Shown here one piece after another: positions 34,614 to 43,347 of a stretch of 64,000 nt of DNA. The notes beneath the pieces are model-generated. The model was not told the DNA's origin. It did no database searches and saw nothing but the letters and a program-made list of their open reading frames with translations. The stretch is from Bradyrhizobium tropiciagri (GTDB lineage: Bacteria; Pseudomonadota; Alphaproteobacteria; Rhizobiales; Xanthobacteraceae), in assembly GCF_001189845.1 (NCBI RefSeq), contig NZ_LFLZ01000001.1, positions 310,001 to 374,000 of the forward strand. The letters run 5' to 3'. Position 1 is the first letter of the stretch, and each line of letters opens with the position of its first letter. The translations under genes and the position numbers were made by a program.

Positions 34614-35987
34614 ATGAGCAATTCGACCTATCGCTGGGTGATCGTCGCGGCCGGTGGCCTGCTCGGCTGCGTCGCGATTGGCGGCATGTTCTCGCTGCCG
34701 GTGTTCCTGCAGCCGATGGCGCGGGAGACCGGCTGGTCGGTGACCGGCATCTCCAGCGCCATGACGATCGGCTTCCTGGCGATGGCCTTCACCAGCATGA
34801 TCTGGGGCACGTTGTCCGACCGCTTCGGGCCGCTCCCGGTGGTGCTGACCGGATCGATCGTGCTGGCGGCGAGCCTTGCGCTGGCAAGCCAGGCCCCATC
34901 GTTGCTGGCATTTCAGTTCATGTTCGGCGTGCTGGTCGGCGCCGCGACGGCTGCGATCTTCGCCCCGATGATGGCCTGCGTCACCGGCTGGTTCGATACC
35001 CATCGCAGCATCGCCGTCTCGCTGGTGTCGGCCGGCATGGGCATGGCGCCGATGACGATGTCGCCGCTGGCGGCCTGGCTGATTTCCCACCATGACTGGC
35101 GGACCGCGATGCTGATCGTCTCAAGCGTCGTCGGCGCGATCATGATCCCGGTCTCGTTCCTGGTGCGCCGCCCGCCTGCGCTAAGGGGTGACCACGCTGC
35201 AGCGGCGACCGCGAACGGGGAGCCGGCGATGTCGCTGGGGCAGGCGCTGCGCTCGCCGCAATTCATTATCCTGATCGCGACCAATTTCTTCTGCTGCGCC
35301 ACCCATTCGGGCCCGATCATCCACACGGTGAGCTACGCCGTTACCTGCGGCATTCCGATGGTCGCTGCGGTGACGATTTACAGCGTGGAAGGGCTCGCCG
35401 GCATGGGCGGCCGCATCGCTTTCGGGCTGCTCGGCGACCGCTTCGGCGCCAAGCGCGTGCTGGTGCTGGGCCTGTTGGCGCAGGCATTCGGCGCGCTCGG
35501 CTACGTCTTCGTGCGTGAGCTTGCTGCATTCTACGCGGTCGCGGCGGTCTTCGGCTTCATCTATGCCGGCACCATGCCGCTGTATTCCGTGCTGATCCGC
35601 GAGAATTTCCCGTTGCGGATGATGGGCACCGTGATAGGTGGCACCGCCATGGCCGGCAGCCTCGGCATGGCGACCGGACCTCTGGCCGGCGGCCTGATCT
35701 ACGATACCTTCGCGAGCTACACGTGGCTCTATGTCGGCTCCTGGGCCACAGGCCTCGGCGCGTTCCTGATCATGATGACGTTCCGGCCGATGGCGACGGC
35801 GCGGCCCACCGCGGTGCCGGCGCGGCGTGAGATTCGCAACCTGTCTCCTGATCCGACATATTATTCTTGTCGGATGCCGGCCGAAGGCGATCACGTTGTG
35901 GCATCATGGACAGTCATCGCAGTGCCCCTCCATGAGAGCCGACTATGCACTATGATCTGCAATGGTCTCCAGCCGAGAAGAAGATAG
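34614..35987 (+). CDS. MFS transporter with unusual C-terminal extension
   Basis: 457 residues. Twelve hydrophobic segments run from WVIVAAGGLLGCVAIGGMFSL to YVGSWATGLGAFLIMMTF (about residue 395). The MFS loop GTLSDRFGPLPVVLTG and the second-half GLLGDRFGAKRVLVLG are present. The pattern fits the monocarboxylate/oxalate-type carriers. After residue about 395 a tail of 60 polar, cysteine-containing residues follows and overlaps the next gene by 43 bases, which is not usual. A lost stop or indel near 35830 is likely. Substrate unknown. Confidence 0.82.
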   Translation: MSNSTYRWVIVAAGGLLGCVAIGGMFSLPVFLQPMARETGWSVTGISSAMTIGFLAMAFTSMIWGTLSDRFGPLPVVLTGSIVLAASLALASQAPSLLAFQFMFGVLVGAATAAIFAPMMACVTGWFDTHRSIAVSLVSAGMGMAPMTMSPLAAWLISHHDWRTAMLIVSSVVGAIMIPVSFLVRRPPALRGDHAAAATANGEPAMSLGQALRSPQFIILIATNFFCCATHSGPIIHTVSYAVTCGIPMVAAVTIYSVEGLAGMGGRIAFGLLGDRFGAKRVLVLGLLAQAFGALGYVFVRELAAFYAVAAVFGFIYAGTMPLYSVLIRENFPLRMMGTVIGGTAMAGSLGMATGPLAGGLIYDTFASYTWLYVGSWATGLGAFLIMMTFRPMATARPTAVPARREIRNLSPDPTYYSCRMPAEGDHVVASWTVIAVPLHESRLCTMICNGLQPRRR

Positions 35988-36277
35988 CGCGTGCGGCCTA
36001 TGATTCAGCGGTGCAGTGCGCCCTGGCCAGGCTAATGGTCGAATTCAAGCGGCGGGCCAGCGCGGCGGCGACACCGTCGGACATGTGGGACGTTGGCGAC
36101 TATCTGAGCCAACGAAAGCGGGACCTCGATCAGATGTTCGACTATCGGTACTCGCAGCTGCCTTTTGTTTTTGCGCGCTTCATTCGAGAAGGGTATCTCG
36201 ACGAGACACAGCTCGCCGAGTTGTCGGACGAAAAGCGCCAGATCATTCGCTCTATTCTATCCCTTGCCAGCAAGTAG
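35945..36277 (+). CDS. FRP-like protein (fluorescence recovery protein family)
   Basis: 110 residues, all helical. The block DMWDVGDYLSQRKRDLDQM followed by FDYRYSQLPFVFARFIREG matches, from memory, the conserved core of cyanobacterial fluorescence recovery protein (DLWKLHDFLSAKR.EID, KYDxR.S..IFVFAQLLKEG). Trp48, Asp52, Asp62 and Arg68 align with conserved positions; the His beside the Asp is Gly51 here. FRP binds the orange carotenoid protein in cyanobacteria. Homologues in heterotrophs exist but have no established partner. No OCP or carotenoid gene is in this window. The start overlaps the end of the MFS frame. Confidence 0.7.
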   Translation: MHYDLQWSPAEKKIARAAYDSAVQCALARLMVEFKRRASAAATPSDMWDVGDYLSQRKRDLDQMFDYRYSQLPFVFARFIREGYLDETQLAELSDEKRQIIRSILSLASK

Positions 36278-36283
36278 TCGCCA

Positions 36284-36928
36284 TCACGCGCGGCTGCGCT
36301 TCGGCCGCCGGATGGCGCGCACCTTGTTGTTGGTCGAGCCGCTGCCGCAGAAGAACCGGTCCTTGCCGTCGGACTCGAGCCCGGAGACGAACGTGCCCTT
36401 CGGCATCTCCAACCGTTCCATGACTTCGCCGGTCTGCGGATCGATGCGCCTGACGTCGCTCTGGTCCTCTTCCCAGGTGCCGTGCCAGAGTTCGCCATCG
36501 ACCCAGGAGACGCCGGTGACGAACCGGTTGCTTTCGATGGTACGAATGACCTTGCCGGTTTCCGGATCGACCTGCACGATGGTGCGATCGCGATACTGGC
36601 CGACCCACAGCGAGCCTTCCGCCCAGGCGAGGCCGGAGTCGCGGCCGCCGCCGGGCGAGGGGATCGTCGACACCACGCGTCCGCTGTTCGGCTCGATCTT
36701 CAGGATGCGGTCCTCGGCGATCTGGTAGAGGTGCTTGCCGTCGAAGGCGGTGCCGGCATGGGCCGCGATGTCGAGGGTGCGGGTGGTGATGCCGCTGTCG
36801 GGATCGAAGGCGACCAGCTGGCCGCCGGCCGCGAACCAGACCTGCTCGCCGTCGAAGCTGACGCCGCCGACGCTCTCGACGCCTTCGAAGGCATATTCCC
36901 GGATGATCTCGGCTTCGGACTTCTTCAT
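36284..36928 (-). CDS. Beta-propeller (SMP-30/YncE-like) protein
   Basis: 214 residues from the ATG at 36928, with GGAG six bases upstream. It consists of repeated WD-like strands of 40-45 residues: GGVSFDGEQVWFAAGGQLVAFDPDSG, GTAFDGKHLYQIAEDRILKIEPNSG, GLAWAEGSLWVGQYRDRTIVQVDPETG, GVSWVDGELWHGTW. This is a partial beta-propeller of the quinoprotein/glutamine-cyclotransferase-like type. No signal peptide, so cytosolic. Catalysis cannot be claimed. It is convergent with the FRP-like gene. Confidence 0.78.
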   Translation of the reverse strand: MKKSEAEIIREYAFEGVESVGGVSFDGEQVWFAAGGQLVAFDPDSGITTRTLDIAAHAGTAFDGKHLYQIAEDRILKIEPNSGRVVSTIPSPGGGRDSGLAWAEGSLWVGQYRDRTIVQVDPETGKVIRTIESNRFVTGVSWVDGELWHGTWEEDQSDVRRIDPQTGEVMERLEMPKGTFVSGLESDGKDRFFCGSGSTNNKVRAIRRPKRSRA

Positions 36929-37015
36929 GCAGCGCTCCAGGTTCCTGTTTGACGCGCTTTCTTCACGCGAACCGGTATCCACTTCGCTCGAAAACGCTCT
37001 GATTGCCGCCCGATG

Positions 37016-38236
37016 CTAGCCGTTCGGCAGCGGGGCAGGGAGTAACAACGTCGTCGTGAATCCCGGCACCGGAGGCGTCATCCAGCGCCGCGCCCGGGCG
37101 CGGCCGACCGATTGCACCTTGCCGGTGGCCGCCAGCGCATCGAGCGCGCGCTGCACGGTGCGCTGGCTTGCGCCGAGCGCGACCGACAGCGCCGAGCTCG
37201 ACCAGGCCTCGCCGTCGGCGAGGAAGGCCAGCACCGCCGCGTGTTCTTCCTCGACCGGCAGCGCCAGCACGGTGACCTCGCGGCGGCCATGCGGCTCCAG
37301 CACGAAGCCGTCAGGCGTCGCGTTGAGATCGGCGAGCGGCTGCAAGGCCCGGCGCAGCCGCCCGATCTCGACCCGCAGCCGCGCGCGGTGCGATTCATCG
37401 GCGTGCTTGCCGCGAAAGGCGCGTGCGATCAGCGTGCCCCGCGACACGTCCTGCGGCCAGGCTTCCCCCAGCGCCCGGGCGAGCGCGAACAGCACCGGCC
37501 GCCGCGTCAGTGACACCGTGGTACGGGCGTCGCGCACGACATAGCGGCAGGCATCGACGACAAGTGCCTTCGACGCCATCAGCGCCTCGACCTCCTCGAG
37601 CAGCAGCGGCCGCTCGCTGCCGCGTGCGATTAGGCGTGCCGCGGGCGTCGCGAGCAGGTGAGCGGTACTCTCGACCTCGGCCGCAAGCGCGGCGATGCGG
37701 GCGCGCCGTGCTGCATCCCTTGCCCGTGCCAGCGCTTCGCGTGCCGGCTGCGTTCGCAGTCGCCGCATCGCGATCCCGGCGACGACCAGTTCATGGCCGA
37801 CGCGCAGTGCCGGCGGAAAGGGCGCCGGATCGAGGCCATCCAGCATGCGCTCGGCCGCATCGAGGCTCCCGATCAAGAGCAGGCGGCGGATCTCGAGATA
37901 ACCGGCGTGCGCGGCGTTGAGCGCATCGCCGCGCGCCGCGAGCGTTGCGCGCGCCGCGGCAAGGCTCTTGCTGGGAAAGGACAGGTCGCGCGACACCAGC
38001 GCGATCTCGGCCTCGGCCACCACGCAGCGCGCCCGCGCGATGGCTTCTCGCGGACCGAAGGCTCGGCCCGCGCGCCGCAATAGCTCCTTGGCCCGGGCGA
38101 AATCGCCGAGCCGGGCCATCGCGATGCCGCGCAGCGCCAGCGCCGGCGCATCGTCGCGCAGGGCCACCCGTTTCAGTGCGCCGAGGGGATCACCCGCCGC
38201 GAGCGCGCGCGCCGCAGCCGTAATCAGCGAGTCCAT
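37016..38236 (-). CDS. Helix-turn-helix regulator with TPR-like N-terminal half
   Basis: 406 residues. The N-terminal 200 residues are alanine-rich helical repeats (ALALRGIAMARLGDFARAKELLRRAG type), like TPR scaffolds. Residues about 255-320 form a winged-helix segment similar to OmpR/SARP-type effectors (RGTLIARAFRGKHADESHRARLRVEIGRLRRAL). A second HTH lies near the C-terminus (SSALSVALGASQRTVQRALDALAATGKVQSVG). It is likely a transcriptional regulator. The beta-propeller gene lies 88 bases downstream in the same direction and a small membrane protein gene diverges. The effector is unknown. Confidence 0.72.
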   Translation of the reverse strand: MDSLITAAARALAAGDPLGALKRVALRDDAPALALRGIAMARLGDFARAKELLRRAGRAFGPREAIARARCVVAEAEIALVSRDLSFPSKSLAAARATLAARGDALNAAHAGYLEIRRLLLIGSLDAAERMLDGLDPAPFPPALRVGHELVVAGIAMRRLRTQPAREALARARDAARRARIAALAAEVESTAHLLATPAARLIARGSERPLLLEEVEALMASKALVVDACRYVVRDARTTVSLTRRPVLFALARALGEAWPQDVSRGTLIARAFRGKHADESHRARLRVEIGRLRRALQPLADLNATPDGFVLEPHGRREVTVLALPVEEEHAAVLAFLADGEAWSSSALSVALGASQRTVQRALDALAATGKVQSVGRARARRWMTPPVPGFTTTLLLPAPLPNG

Positions 38237-38240
38237 TCGA

Positions 38241-38261
38241 ATCCCGACACACTTGTCACTC
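38241..38261. repeat. 21-base direct repeat, copy B
   Basis: Identical to 18536-18556 and, like it, placed between a minus-strand regulator gene (starting at 38236) and a plus-strand gene (38326), in the same orientation. Confidence 0.55.
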
Positions 38262-38325
38262 TCGCCCTCCGAGGCCCGGTCCTAACCTAGCACATGACGA
38301 CATGGATCATCTCCAGTGAGATCGA

Positions 38326-38577
38326 ATGATGACCGGAATCGAAACACAAGAGGATTGGTTGAAGGGCCGGTTTGGCGGCCGTGGTGCCATCGCCGCGCGC
38401 TGGCTGTCGCTGGCGGCGGCGCCGACCTTCGCTGTGATGGCGCTGGTGGCTGCGCTGGCGCCCGCCGACATGATCTGCGGCGCCATGCAGGGACCGTTGT
38501 CATTGCAGGGGATGGTCCCGATGTACGCGCTGATGAGCGCATTTCATTTGGCGCCGTGGTTGCGCCTGTTCCGATGA
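38326..38577 (+). CDS. Small membrane protein, unknown function
   Basis: 83 residues from 38326 (second ATG at 38329). The N-terminus is polar (TGIETQEDWLKGRFGG), followed by two hydrophobic stretches (WLSLAAAPTFAVMALVAAL and VPMYALMSAFHLAPWL) joined by a short ICGAMQGP loop. It would span the inner membrane twice. I do not know the family. It is divergent from the HTH regulator and convergent with the cyclase gene, 5 bases from its stop. Confidence 0.65.
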   Translation: MMTGIETQEDWLKGRFGGRGAIAARWLSLAAAPTFAVMALVAALAPADMICGAMQGPLSLQGMVPMYALMSAFHLAPWLRLFR

Positions 38578-38582
38578 CCGGC

Positions 38583-39674
38583 TCATGGCTCCGGCAGGGT
38601 AAAGACCGCGCAGGGCCGCACGATGCCGCGCAGCTCATGGGTGCCGAGCGCGACCAGCGGCGTCTCGGTCTCGGCGGCGAGCGCGCCCGAAACCAGAATG
38701 GTCTGCTCCAGCGGCTTGCACAAGCCTTCGAGCCGGCTGACCAGATTGACCGCGGCGCCGATCGCGGTGAAGTCGAGGCGATCGGCGGCGCCGATATTGC
38801 CCCAATGCACCTCGCCGAGATGCAGCGCCGCGCCGAACGCCAGCGGCGGCAAACCGCGGCTGCGCCGCTCGGCATCAAGATGCGCCATGCCGACGCGCGC
38901 CGCCGACACCGCGCGCAAGGCCGCCTCGCATGCGTTGCGCGCGTTCGTCGTGACCGGAAAGATCGCGAGCAGGCCGTCACCGATGAACTTCAGCACCTCG
39001 CCACCGAAAGCGTGGATCGCACCGGCGATGCGGTCGAACCAGGCATCGAGTGCTGCGATCACCTCGGCGGGCGGATGGCTTTCGGAGAGCGCGGTGAAGC
39101 CGCGCAGGTCGGCAAACAGCAGCGCCGCGCGGATGGTTTCGCCGGTGTTGCGCCGCAACGGCGCTGACAGGACGCGCGCTGCGCTGCGCCGGCCGAGATA
39201 GGCCTCCAGCGCAGCGGTCAATGTCGCGCGCGCGGCAAGTGTGGCAAGCGGCGCGGCCATGAAGCGCGCCGCCTCGCGCAATCGAACCGCCTCGGCAGGT
39301 GTGAAGGTGCGCGTCCCGATCCAGCCAAGGGTCGGGCCGTCCGGCCGCGTTCCAATCGTGTCCTCGTGGATCGGGCCGGGCGCGAGCGCGCCGAGCCAGC
39401 GCCGGCCGGCATCGCTGGACCCGACCAGTTCGGGCATTGCAAAGGGTTGTTCCGGCGCGAAGCCGAGCGCTTCGATGACCTCGCCATTCTCGGCACGCCA
39501 CAGCCAGGTGCGCCTTGCGATCAGCGGGTGCGGAACTTCCAGCGTCAGGGCGCCACCGGCAAGCGGCAGGCCATCTGTGATAAGGTAGCTTCCGAGGTCC
39601 GCCAGCAACCGGTTGGCGCCCGCGGTCTCGGCCGCGGCGTCGACCAGCCAGCTCAGTGTCGAGGACAATTGCAT
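38583..39674 (-). CDS. Class III adenylate cyclase
   Basis: 363 residues from the ATG at 39674. The catalytic domain occupies about 180-360. Metal-binding Asp189 is in LLFADLRGF, second Asp233 in KFIGDGLLAIFP, and transition-state Asn310 and Arg314 in AAVNLVSRLEGL. Lys229 and Asp301 at the purine-specifying positions favour ATP over GTP. The N-terminal 170 residues are a soluble regulatory region without membrane segments. It makes cAMP in the cytosol. It is divergent from the SRPBCC gene. Confidence 0.9.
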   Translation of the reverse strand: MQLSSTLSWLVDAAAETAGANRLLADLGSYLITDGLPLAGGALTLEVPHPLIARRTWLWRAENGEVIEALGFAPEQPFAMPELVGSSDAGRRWLGALAPGPIHEDTIGTRPDGPTLGWIGTRTFTPAEAVRLREAARFMAAPLATLAARATLTAALEAYLGRRSAARVLSAPLRRNTGETIRAALLFADLRGFTALSESHPPAEVIAALDAWFDRIAGAIHAFGGEVLKFIGDGLLAIFPVTTNARNACEAALRAVSAARVGMAHLDAERRSRGLPPLAFGAALHLGEVHWGNIGAADRLDFTAIGAAVNLVSRLEGLCKPLEQTILVSGALAAETETPLVALGTHELRGIVRPCAVFTLPEP

Positions 39675-39751
39675 CACTCCATCATGGGGTTGATGCGCCA
39701 CCCTTGTCACGAATTATCCCCGAACACCCACCGGCAATGGAGAATGGATCG

Positions 39752-40210
39752 ATGACTGAAGCCTTCATCGTTCAACGCGAGATCCAGATCGCAGCCCCGC
39801 CCGCCACCGTGTTTGCATTCCTGACCGATCCACAGAAGATCGTGAGCTGGATGGGGCTCGAGGCCGAAACCGAGCTGCATCCCGGCGGGCTCTATCTGCT
39901 CAAGGGCCTCGGTGATGATCGCGGCCGCGCCGCGCGCGGTGCGTTCCGCGAGGTCGTGCCGGTGCATCGTCTTGCCTACAGCTTCGGCTGGGAAGGTGGC
40001 GCCGAAGTGCCGCCGGGATCGAGCCTGATCGAGATCGACCTGATCGGCAAGGACAGCGGCACGCTGCTGCGAATGATCCACAGTGGCCTGCCGAATGCCG
40101 AGCAGTGCGCCAGCCATGCCAGGGGGTGGGCGCACTATATGGACCGGCTCTCGCTCGCGGCGGCCGGCCGCGATCCCGGGCCGGACCACGGTCCGGCCAA
40201 CCGCAAGTGA
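39752..40210 (+). CDS. SRPBCC (AHSA1-type) domain protein
   Basis: 152 residues from the ATG at 39752 (GGAG upstream at 39739). The AHSA1/START-like pattern is clear: VQREIQIAAPPATVFAFLTDPQKIVSWMG, GGLYLLKGLGDDRGRAARGAFREVVPVHRLAYSFGWEG, and the C-terminal HARGWAHYMDRLSLAA. These are cytosolic ligand-binding proteins with a hydrophobic cavity. No ArsR gene, the frequent partner, adjoins. Function unknown. Confidence 0.85.
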   Translation: MTEAFIVQREIQIAAPPATVFAFLTDPQKIVSWMGLEAETELHPGGLYLLKGLGDDRGRAARGAFREVVPVHRLAYSFGWEGGAEVPPGSSLIEIDLIGKDSGTLLRMIHSGLPNAEQCASHARGWAHYMDRLSLAAAGRDPGPDHGPANRK

Positions 40211-40217
40211 CATCGCG

Positions 40218-40859
40218 TCAGGTCGGCCATTTCGACCCGAGGATGATCGAGCAGAAATTTGTGCGCGTGTAGTTCATGTCCTTCAGCGCCAGCACGTCGG
40301 CCTTGACGTTGCCGAAGGTGGTCAGCGGCTTCTTGATGGTGCCGCTGGCGAAGTGATCGATGATGTTCTCCTTGAAGTTCGCTTCGCGCGGATGGTGCGC
40401 GCAGACATGGTCGCGGTGCTCGTGCGAGAAATCGTCATAGGCGATGCCGAGCACGTCCATCTCGACGCCGGCGGTGACCAGCGCGATGGTCGGACGCATG
40501 TGCTCGGGAATGCCGGGCGTGGTGTGCAGCGCGATTGACGCCCAGACGTCCTCGATGTCGCGCTCCGGCACGCCATAGCCTTTGAGGAAGTCGCGCGCGG
40601 CGTTGGCGCCGTCGACCTCGAAACGCAAATCGGGGCTCGCATGATCAGCGGTGAGGCCCATGTCGTGGAACATGGCGCCGATATAGAGCAGCTCGGGATC
40701 GAATTGCAGCTTGCGGCGGTTGCCGGTCAGCGCGCCCCAGAAGAACACGCGACGGCTGTGATTGTAGAGCAAATCGTCCTCGGTATCGCGCACCAGCTGG
40801 GTCGCGGCGCGCGCCATGGCGCTGTCGGGTACGCGGATGCCGGCGATGATCTCGGTCAT
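40218..40859 (-). CDS. HD domain metal-dependent phosphohydrolase (cyanamide hydratase-like)
   Basis: 213 residues from the ATG at 40859. The HD site is visible: NHSRRVFFWG (first His), GAMFHDMGLT (His-Asp) and SIALHTTPG (last His); an EMDVLGIAYDDF segment follows. The pattern fits the HD subfamily containing cyanamide hydratase. The reaction in this organism is unknown. It diverges from a GlxA-type regulator whose frame is broken; this pairing suggests control by that regulator. Confidence 0.82.
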   Translation of the reverse strand: MTEIIAGIRVPDSAMARAATQLVRDTEDDLLYNHSRRVFFWGALTGNRRKLQFDPELLYIGAMFHDMGLTADHASPDLRFEVDGANAARDFLKGYGVPERDIEDVWASIALHTTPGIPEHMRPTIALVTAGVEMDVLGIAYDDFSHEHRDHVCAHHPREANFKENIIDHFASGTIKKPLTTFGNVKADVLALKDMNYTRTNFCSIILGSKWPT

Positions 40860-40942
40860 TTCAAGACGCTCCTCGATATGGCAAGACGATGCCGTGGCGT
40901 GCGGACACGCGCGGCGCCGGCGCTCATCTCTGCGATGTGTTT

Positions 40943-40966
40943 CGGATCGCATGATCGTGTGATCCG
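40943..40966. promoter_or_regulatory. Possible operator dyad between HD and GlxA-type genes
   Basis: CGGATC (40943-40948) and GATCCG (40961-40966), with a 12-base spacer that itself is GC/AT symmetric around ATGATCGT. It is the only clear dyad in the 209-base gap between the divergent genes. Confidence 0.35.
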
Positions 40967-41068
40967 TAGCGTCGTTGTCGCCCGGTTCGGTCCGATCCCG
41001 CAACGATCGCGCGCCGCCGGATCGGGCCAACAAGGCGTCGTTTCGCGCCAGCGGGGCGGGGAGAAGCT

Positions 41069-42032
41069 ATGGCGGTTCAGAAGGTCGCGATCGCGATTCA
41101 CGAAGGGGTTCAGGCGCTCGACGTCGCAGGCCCGGTCGACGTGTTCGCGGAGACCAACGGCTTTGTCGCTGGTGGCGATGGCTATGAGACCGTGCTGGTC
41201 GGCGCCAGCCGCGAACCGCTGCGCGCGTCAAACGGCATGAGGATCTCCGCCGACCTTAGTTTCGAAGAAGCAACGGAGAAGTTCGACATTCTGCTCGTCG
41301 CCGGTGGGCCCGAATTGCCCGACGCCGCGCCTGATCCTGATCTCACGCGTTGGCTGCGCGGAGCCCGAGCGCGCCGAACTCTATGGTTCGATCTGCACCG
41401 GCGCGTTTGCACTCGGCCACGCCGGGTTGCTCGACGGCCACAAGGTGACGACGCATTGGCAGAACGCGCAGCTTCTGGCGGCGTGCTTTCCGGCTGCCGA
41501 GGTGATCTTCGACCGGATCTATATTCGGGACGGCAGACTGATGACCTCCGCCGGCGTGACCGCGGGCATCGATCTCGGGCTCGCGCTGGTCGCCGAGCGT
41601 CATGGGCCGCAGGTCGCGGTCGCGGTGGCCAAGCGGCTGGTCGTGGTGGCGCAACGCCAGGGCGGGCAGTCGCAGTTCAGCCCCTATCTCACCGCGCCGG
41701 TCGACGAGGACTCGCCGATTGCGCGCGCCCAGGCGCATGTCATGCAGCATGTCGGCGAGCGCCACACGCTGCAATCGCTGGCCGATGCGATCGGCATGAG
41801 CGTGCGCAATTTCGGCCGTGCCTTCGCGCAGGAGACCGGCATCACGCCGCACGAATTCGTCGAGCGGGCGCGGGTCGACGCCGCACGCCGGCTGCTCGAG
41901 GGCTCGGACCGGGCGCTGAAGGCGGTTGCCTTCGACTGCGGCTTCGGTTCGGCGGACCGGATGCGCATCGTGTTCACCGAGCGGCTCGGCGTATCGCCTG
42001 CGCAGTACCGGTCGAGTTTTCGCAAATTGTGA
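41069..42032 (+). pseudogene. GlxA family regulator (DJ-1/PfpI plus AraC), single-base frameshift
   Basis: The first frame encodes the DJ-1/PfpI-like domain (VAIAIHEGVQALDVAGPVDVFAE, FDILLVAGGPELPDA). The second frame continues with ELYGSICTGAFALGHAGLLDGHKVTTHW, where the Cys is in the nucleophile-elbow position. It ends in an AraC HTH (HTLQSLADAIGMSVRNFGRAFAQETG, AFDCGFGSADRMRIVFTERLG). An extra G near 41360-41361 breaks the frame: removing it gives WLREPERAELYGS, a natural join. About 320 residues when repaired. It is divergent from the HD gene, the likely target. Confidence 0.8.
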
Positions 42033-42120
42033 CGCCGTTCATGAAGCAGACGCGTGATCGGGGATAGGATCAACCTGCCCGAATTGTGCTCCAATCATGC
42101 AACGTTTCAGCGAGGCTGCC

Positions 42121-42687
42121 ATGGACGCGCTCACGCTCTTCATCATCCGTCATGCCGAGAAACCAGGCGAGTCCTGGCCGGGACCCGGCTTCACCGTGGA
42201 CGGTGTGTCCGATACCGAGTCGCTCGTGCTGCGCGGCTGGCAGCGCGCCGGCGCGTGGACCGCATTATTTGGCACCGATCTCACCGTCGGCGACTATGCC
42301 AAGCCCGATGCGATCTATGCCGCGACGCCAGGCACCACGCCTAATCAGCCGCCGTCGAGCCGTCCGGCCGAGACGATCTCGGCGCTGGCCGCGCGCCGCG
42401 AGCTGACACCCAACCAAAGCTTCGGCAAGGGTGACGAGCCGGCGTTGATGAAGGCCGTGCTGGCGCTGAAGGGCGTCGTGCTGCTGTGCTGGGAGCACAA
42501 GGCGATCATCTCCGATATCCTGCCGCTGATCCCGGTCAGCAAGGGCAAGCCGCCCACCAAATGGGAGGGCGACCGGTTCGACGTCGTGCTGCGCTTCGAG
42601 CGCGCCAAGGGCGACGACAAGTTCGCCTTCAAGGAGCTGTTTCCGAAATTGCTGTCCGGCGATTCCGACAAGCCGCTGGGCGGCTGA
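42121..42687 (+). CDS. Histidine phosphatase superfamily protein
   Basis: 188 residues from the ATG at 42121 (GAGG five bases upstream); an in-frame ATG at 42097 is an alternative. The N-terminal FIIRHAEKPGE is the phosphoglycerate-mutase-like RHG/RHA catalytic motif, with a late WEHKAIISDILPL supplying the second His. The middle (IYAATPGTTPNQPPSSRPAETI) resembles the substrate loop of these proteins. Substrate unknown; probably cytosolic because no signal peptide is seen. Confidence 0.8.
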   Translation: MDALTLFIIRHAEKPGESWPGPGFTVDGVSDTESLVLRGWQRAGAWTALFGTDLTVGDYAKPDAIYAATPGTTPNQPPSSRPAETISALAARRELTPNQSFGKGDEPALMKAVLALKGVVLLCWEHKAIISDILPLIPVSKGKPPTKWEGDRFDVVLRFERAKGDDKFAFKELFPKLLSGDSDKPLGG

Positions 42688-42710
42688 GAGCCTCTAAATC
42701 TATTCAGCCC

Positions 42711-42795
42711 GTCATTGCGAGGAGCGATAGCGACGAAGCAATCCATGCTTCCGCGTGTGCCGCGCGATGGATTGCTTCGCTTCGCTCGCAATGAC
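42711..42795. repeat. Palindromic intergenic repeat (GTCATTGCGAG... family)
   Basis: GTCATTGCGAGGAGCG at the left and CGCTCGCAATGAC at the right form the outer stem, with GAAGCAATCCA and TGGATTGCTTC inside. It stands between the convergent phosphatase and YjbR genes. Such units are, from memory, frequent in Bradyrhizobium and relatives. Confidence 0.75.
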
Positions 42796-42839
42796 GAGCA
42801 TAAATCCGTCACCCCTCAGCCGCGCTGCGGCTCTGCCTG

Positions 42840-43193
42840 TCAATCGAGCCCGAGCGCCTTGCGCGATTTGCGCGCCAGTTTCGCGGCGATCAGTGCATGC
42901 GCCTGATCGAGATAGGCCTTGAGCTCGGCGTCGGGCAGGGCGTCGTTGTCAACCAGCTGCACCCATGTGGCGCGCGCCAGATAGGGTGCGGGCCGCGCCA
43001 GGCCCTGCTCGATCAAGAGCTGATAGGCCATATTCGAGGTCTTGAACATGAAGCCGCCGGTGCTCTCGATGTAGCCGCCGGCCAGCGCGAACATCTTGCC
43101 GCCGACCTTGAACACCGACGTGCCCTCCCATTGCACCACCTTGGTGGCGGCGGGCAGACGCAGGCAATGGGCTTCGAAGGATTTGGGGCGCAT
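42840..43193 (-). CDS. MmcQ/YjbR family protein
   Basis: 117 residues from the ATG at 43193. Family features: FEAHCLRLPAATKVVQWEGTSVFKVGGKMFAL at the start, FMFKTSNMAYQLLIEQGLARPAPYLARATWVQL in the middle and LIAAKLARK at the end. The fold is CyaY-like with DNA-binding proposed for some members; function is unclear. An upstream in-frame GTG/ATG set (to 43250) lacks conservation. Confidence 0.87.
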   Translation of the reverse strand: MRPKSFEAHCLRLPAATKVVQWEGTSVFKVGGKMFALAGGYIESTGGFMFKTSNMAYQLLIEQGLARPAPYLARATWVQLVDNDALPDAELKAYLDQAHALIAAKLARKSRKALGLD

Positions 43194-43333
43194 GTGTCGG
43201 AAGGGCTGTGAGGGCTCAAAGCCATAAGCCAGCCGCGCGACGGTCGACAAGCCCGGTGAGGGCGGCGGTGCCGGGCTGGCTCCGGTCCCGCTGCCTCACG
43301 AAAACGTGGGTTGCCGCTGTTTCATCTGTAGAT

Positions 43334-43347
43334 ATATCGTAAGATAT
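43334..43347. promoter_or_regulatory. PadR-type palindrome at the start of the YqjI-like gene
   Basis: ATATC-GTAA-GATAT, a perfect 5-4-5 palindrome just before the possible start at 43346 and 22 bases before the ATG at 43370. AT-rich dyads of this kind are typical PadR autoregulatory sites. Confidence 0.6.
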
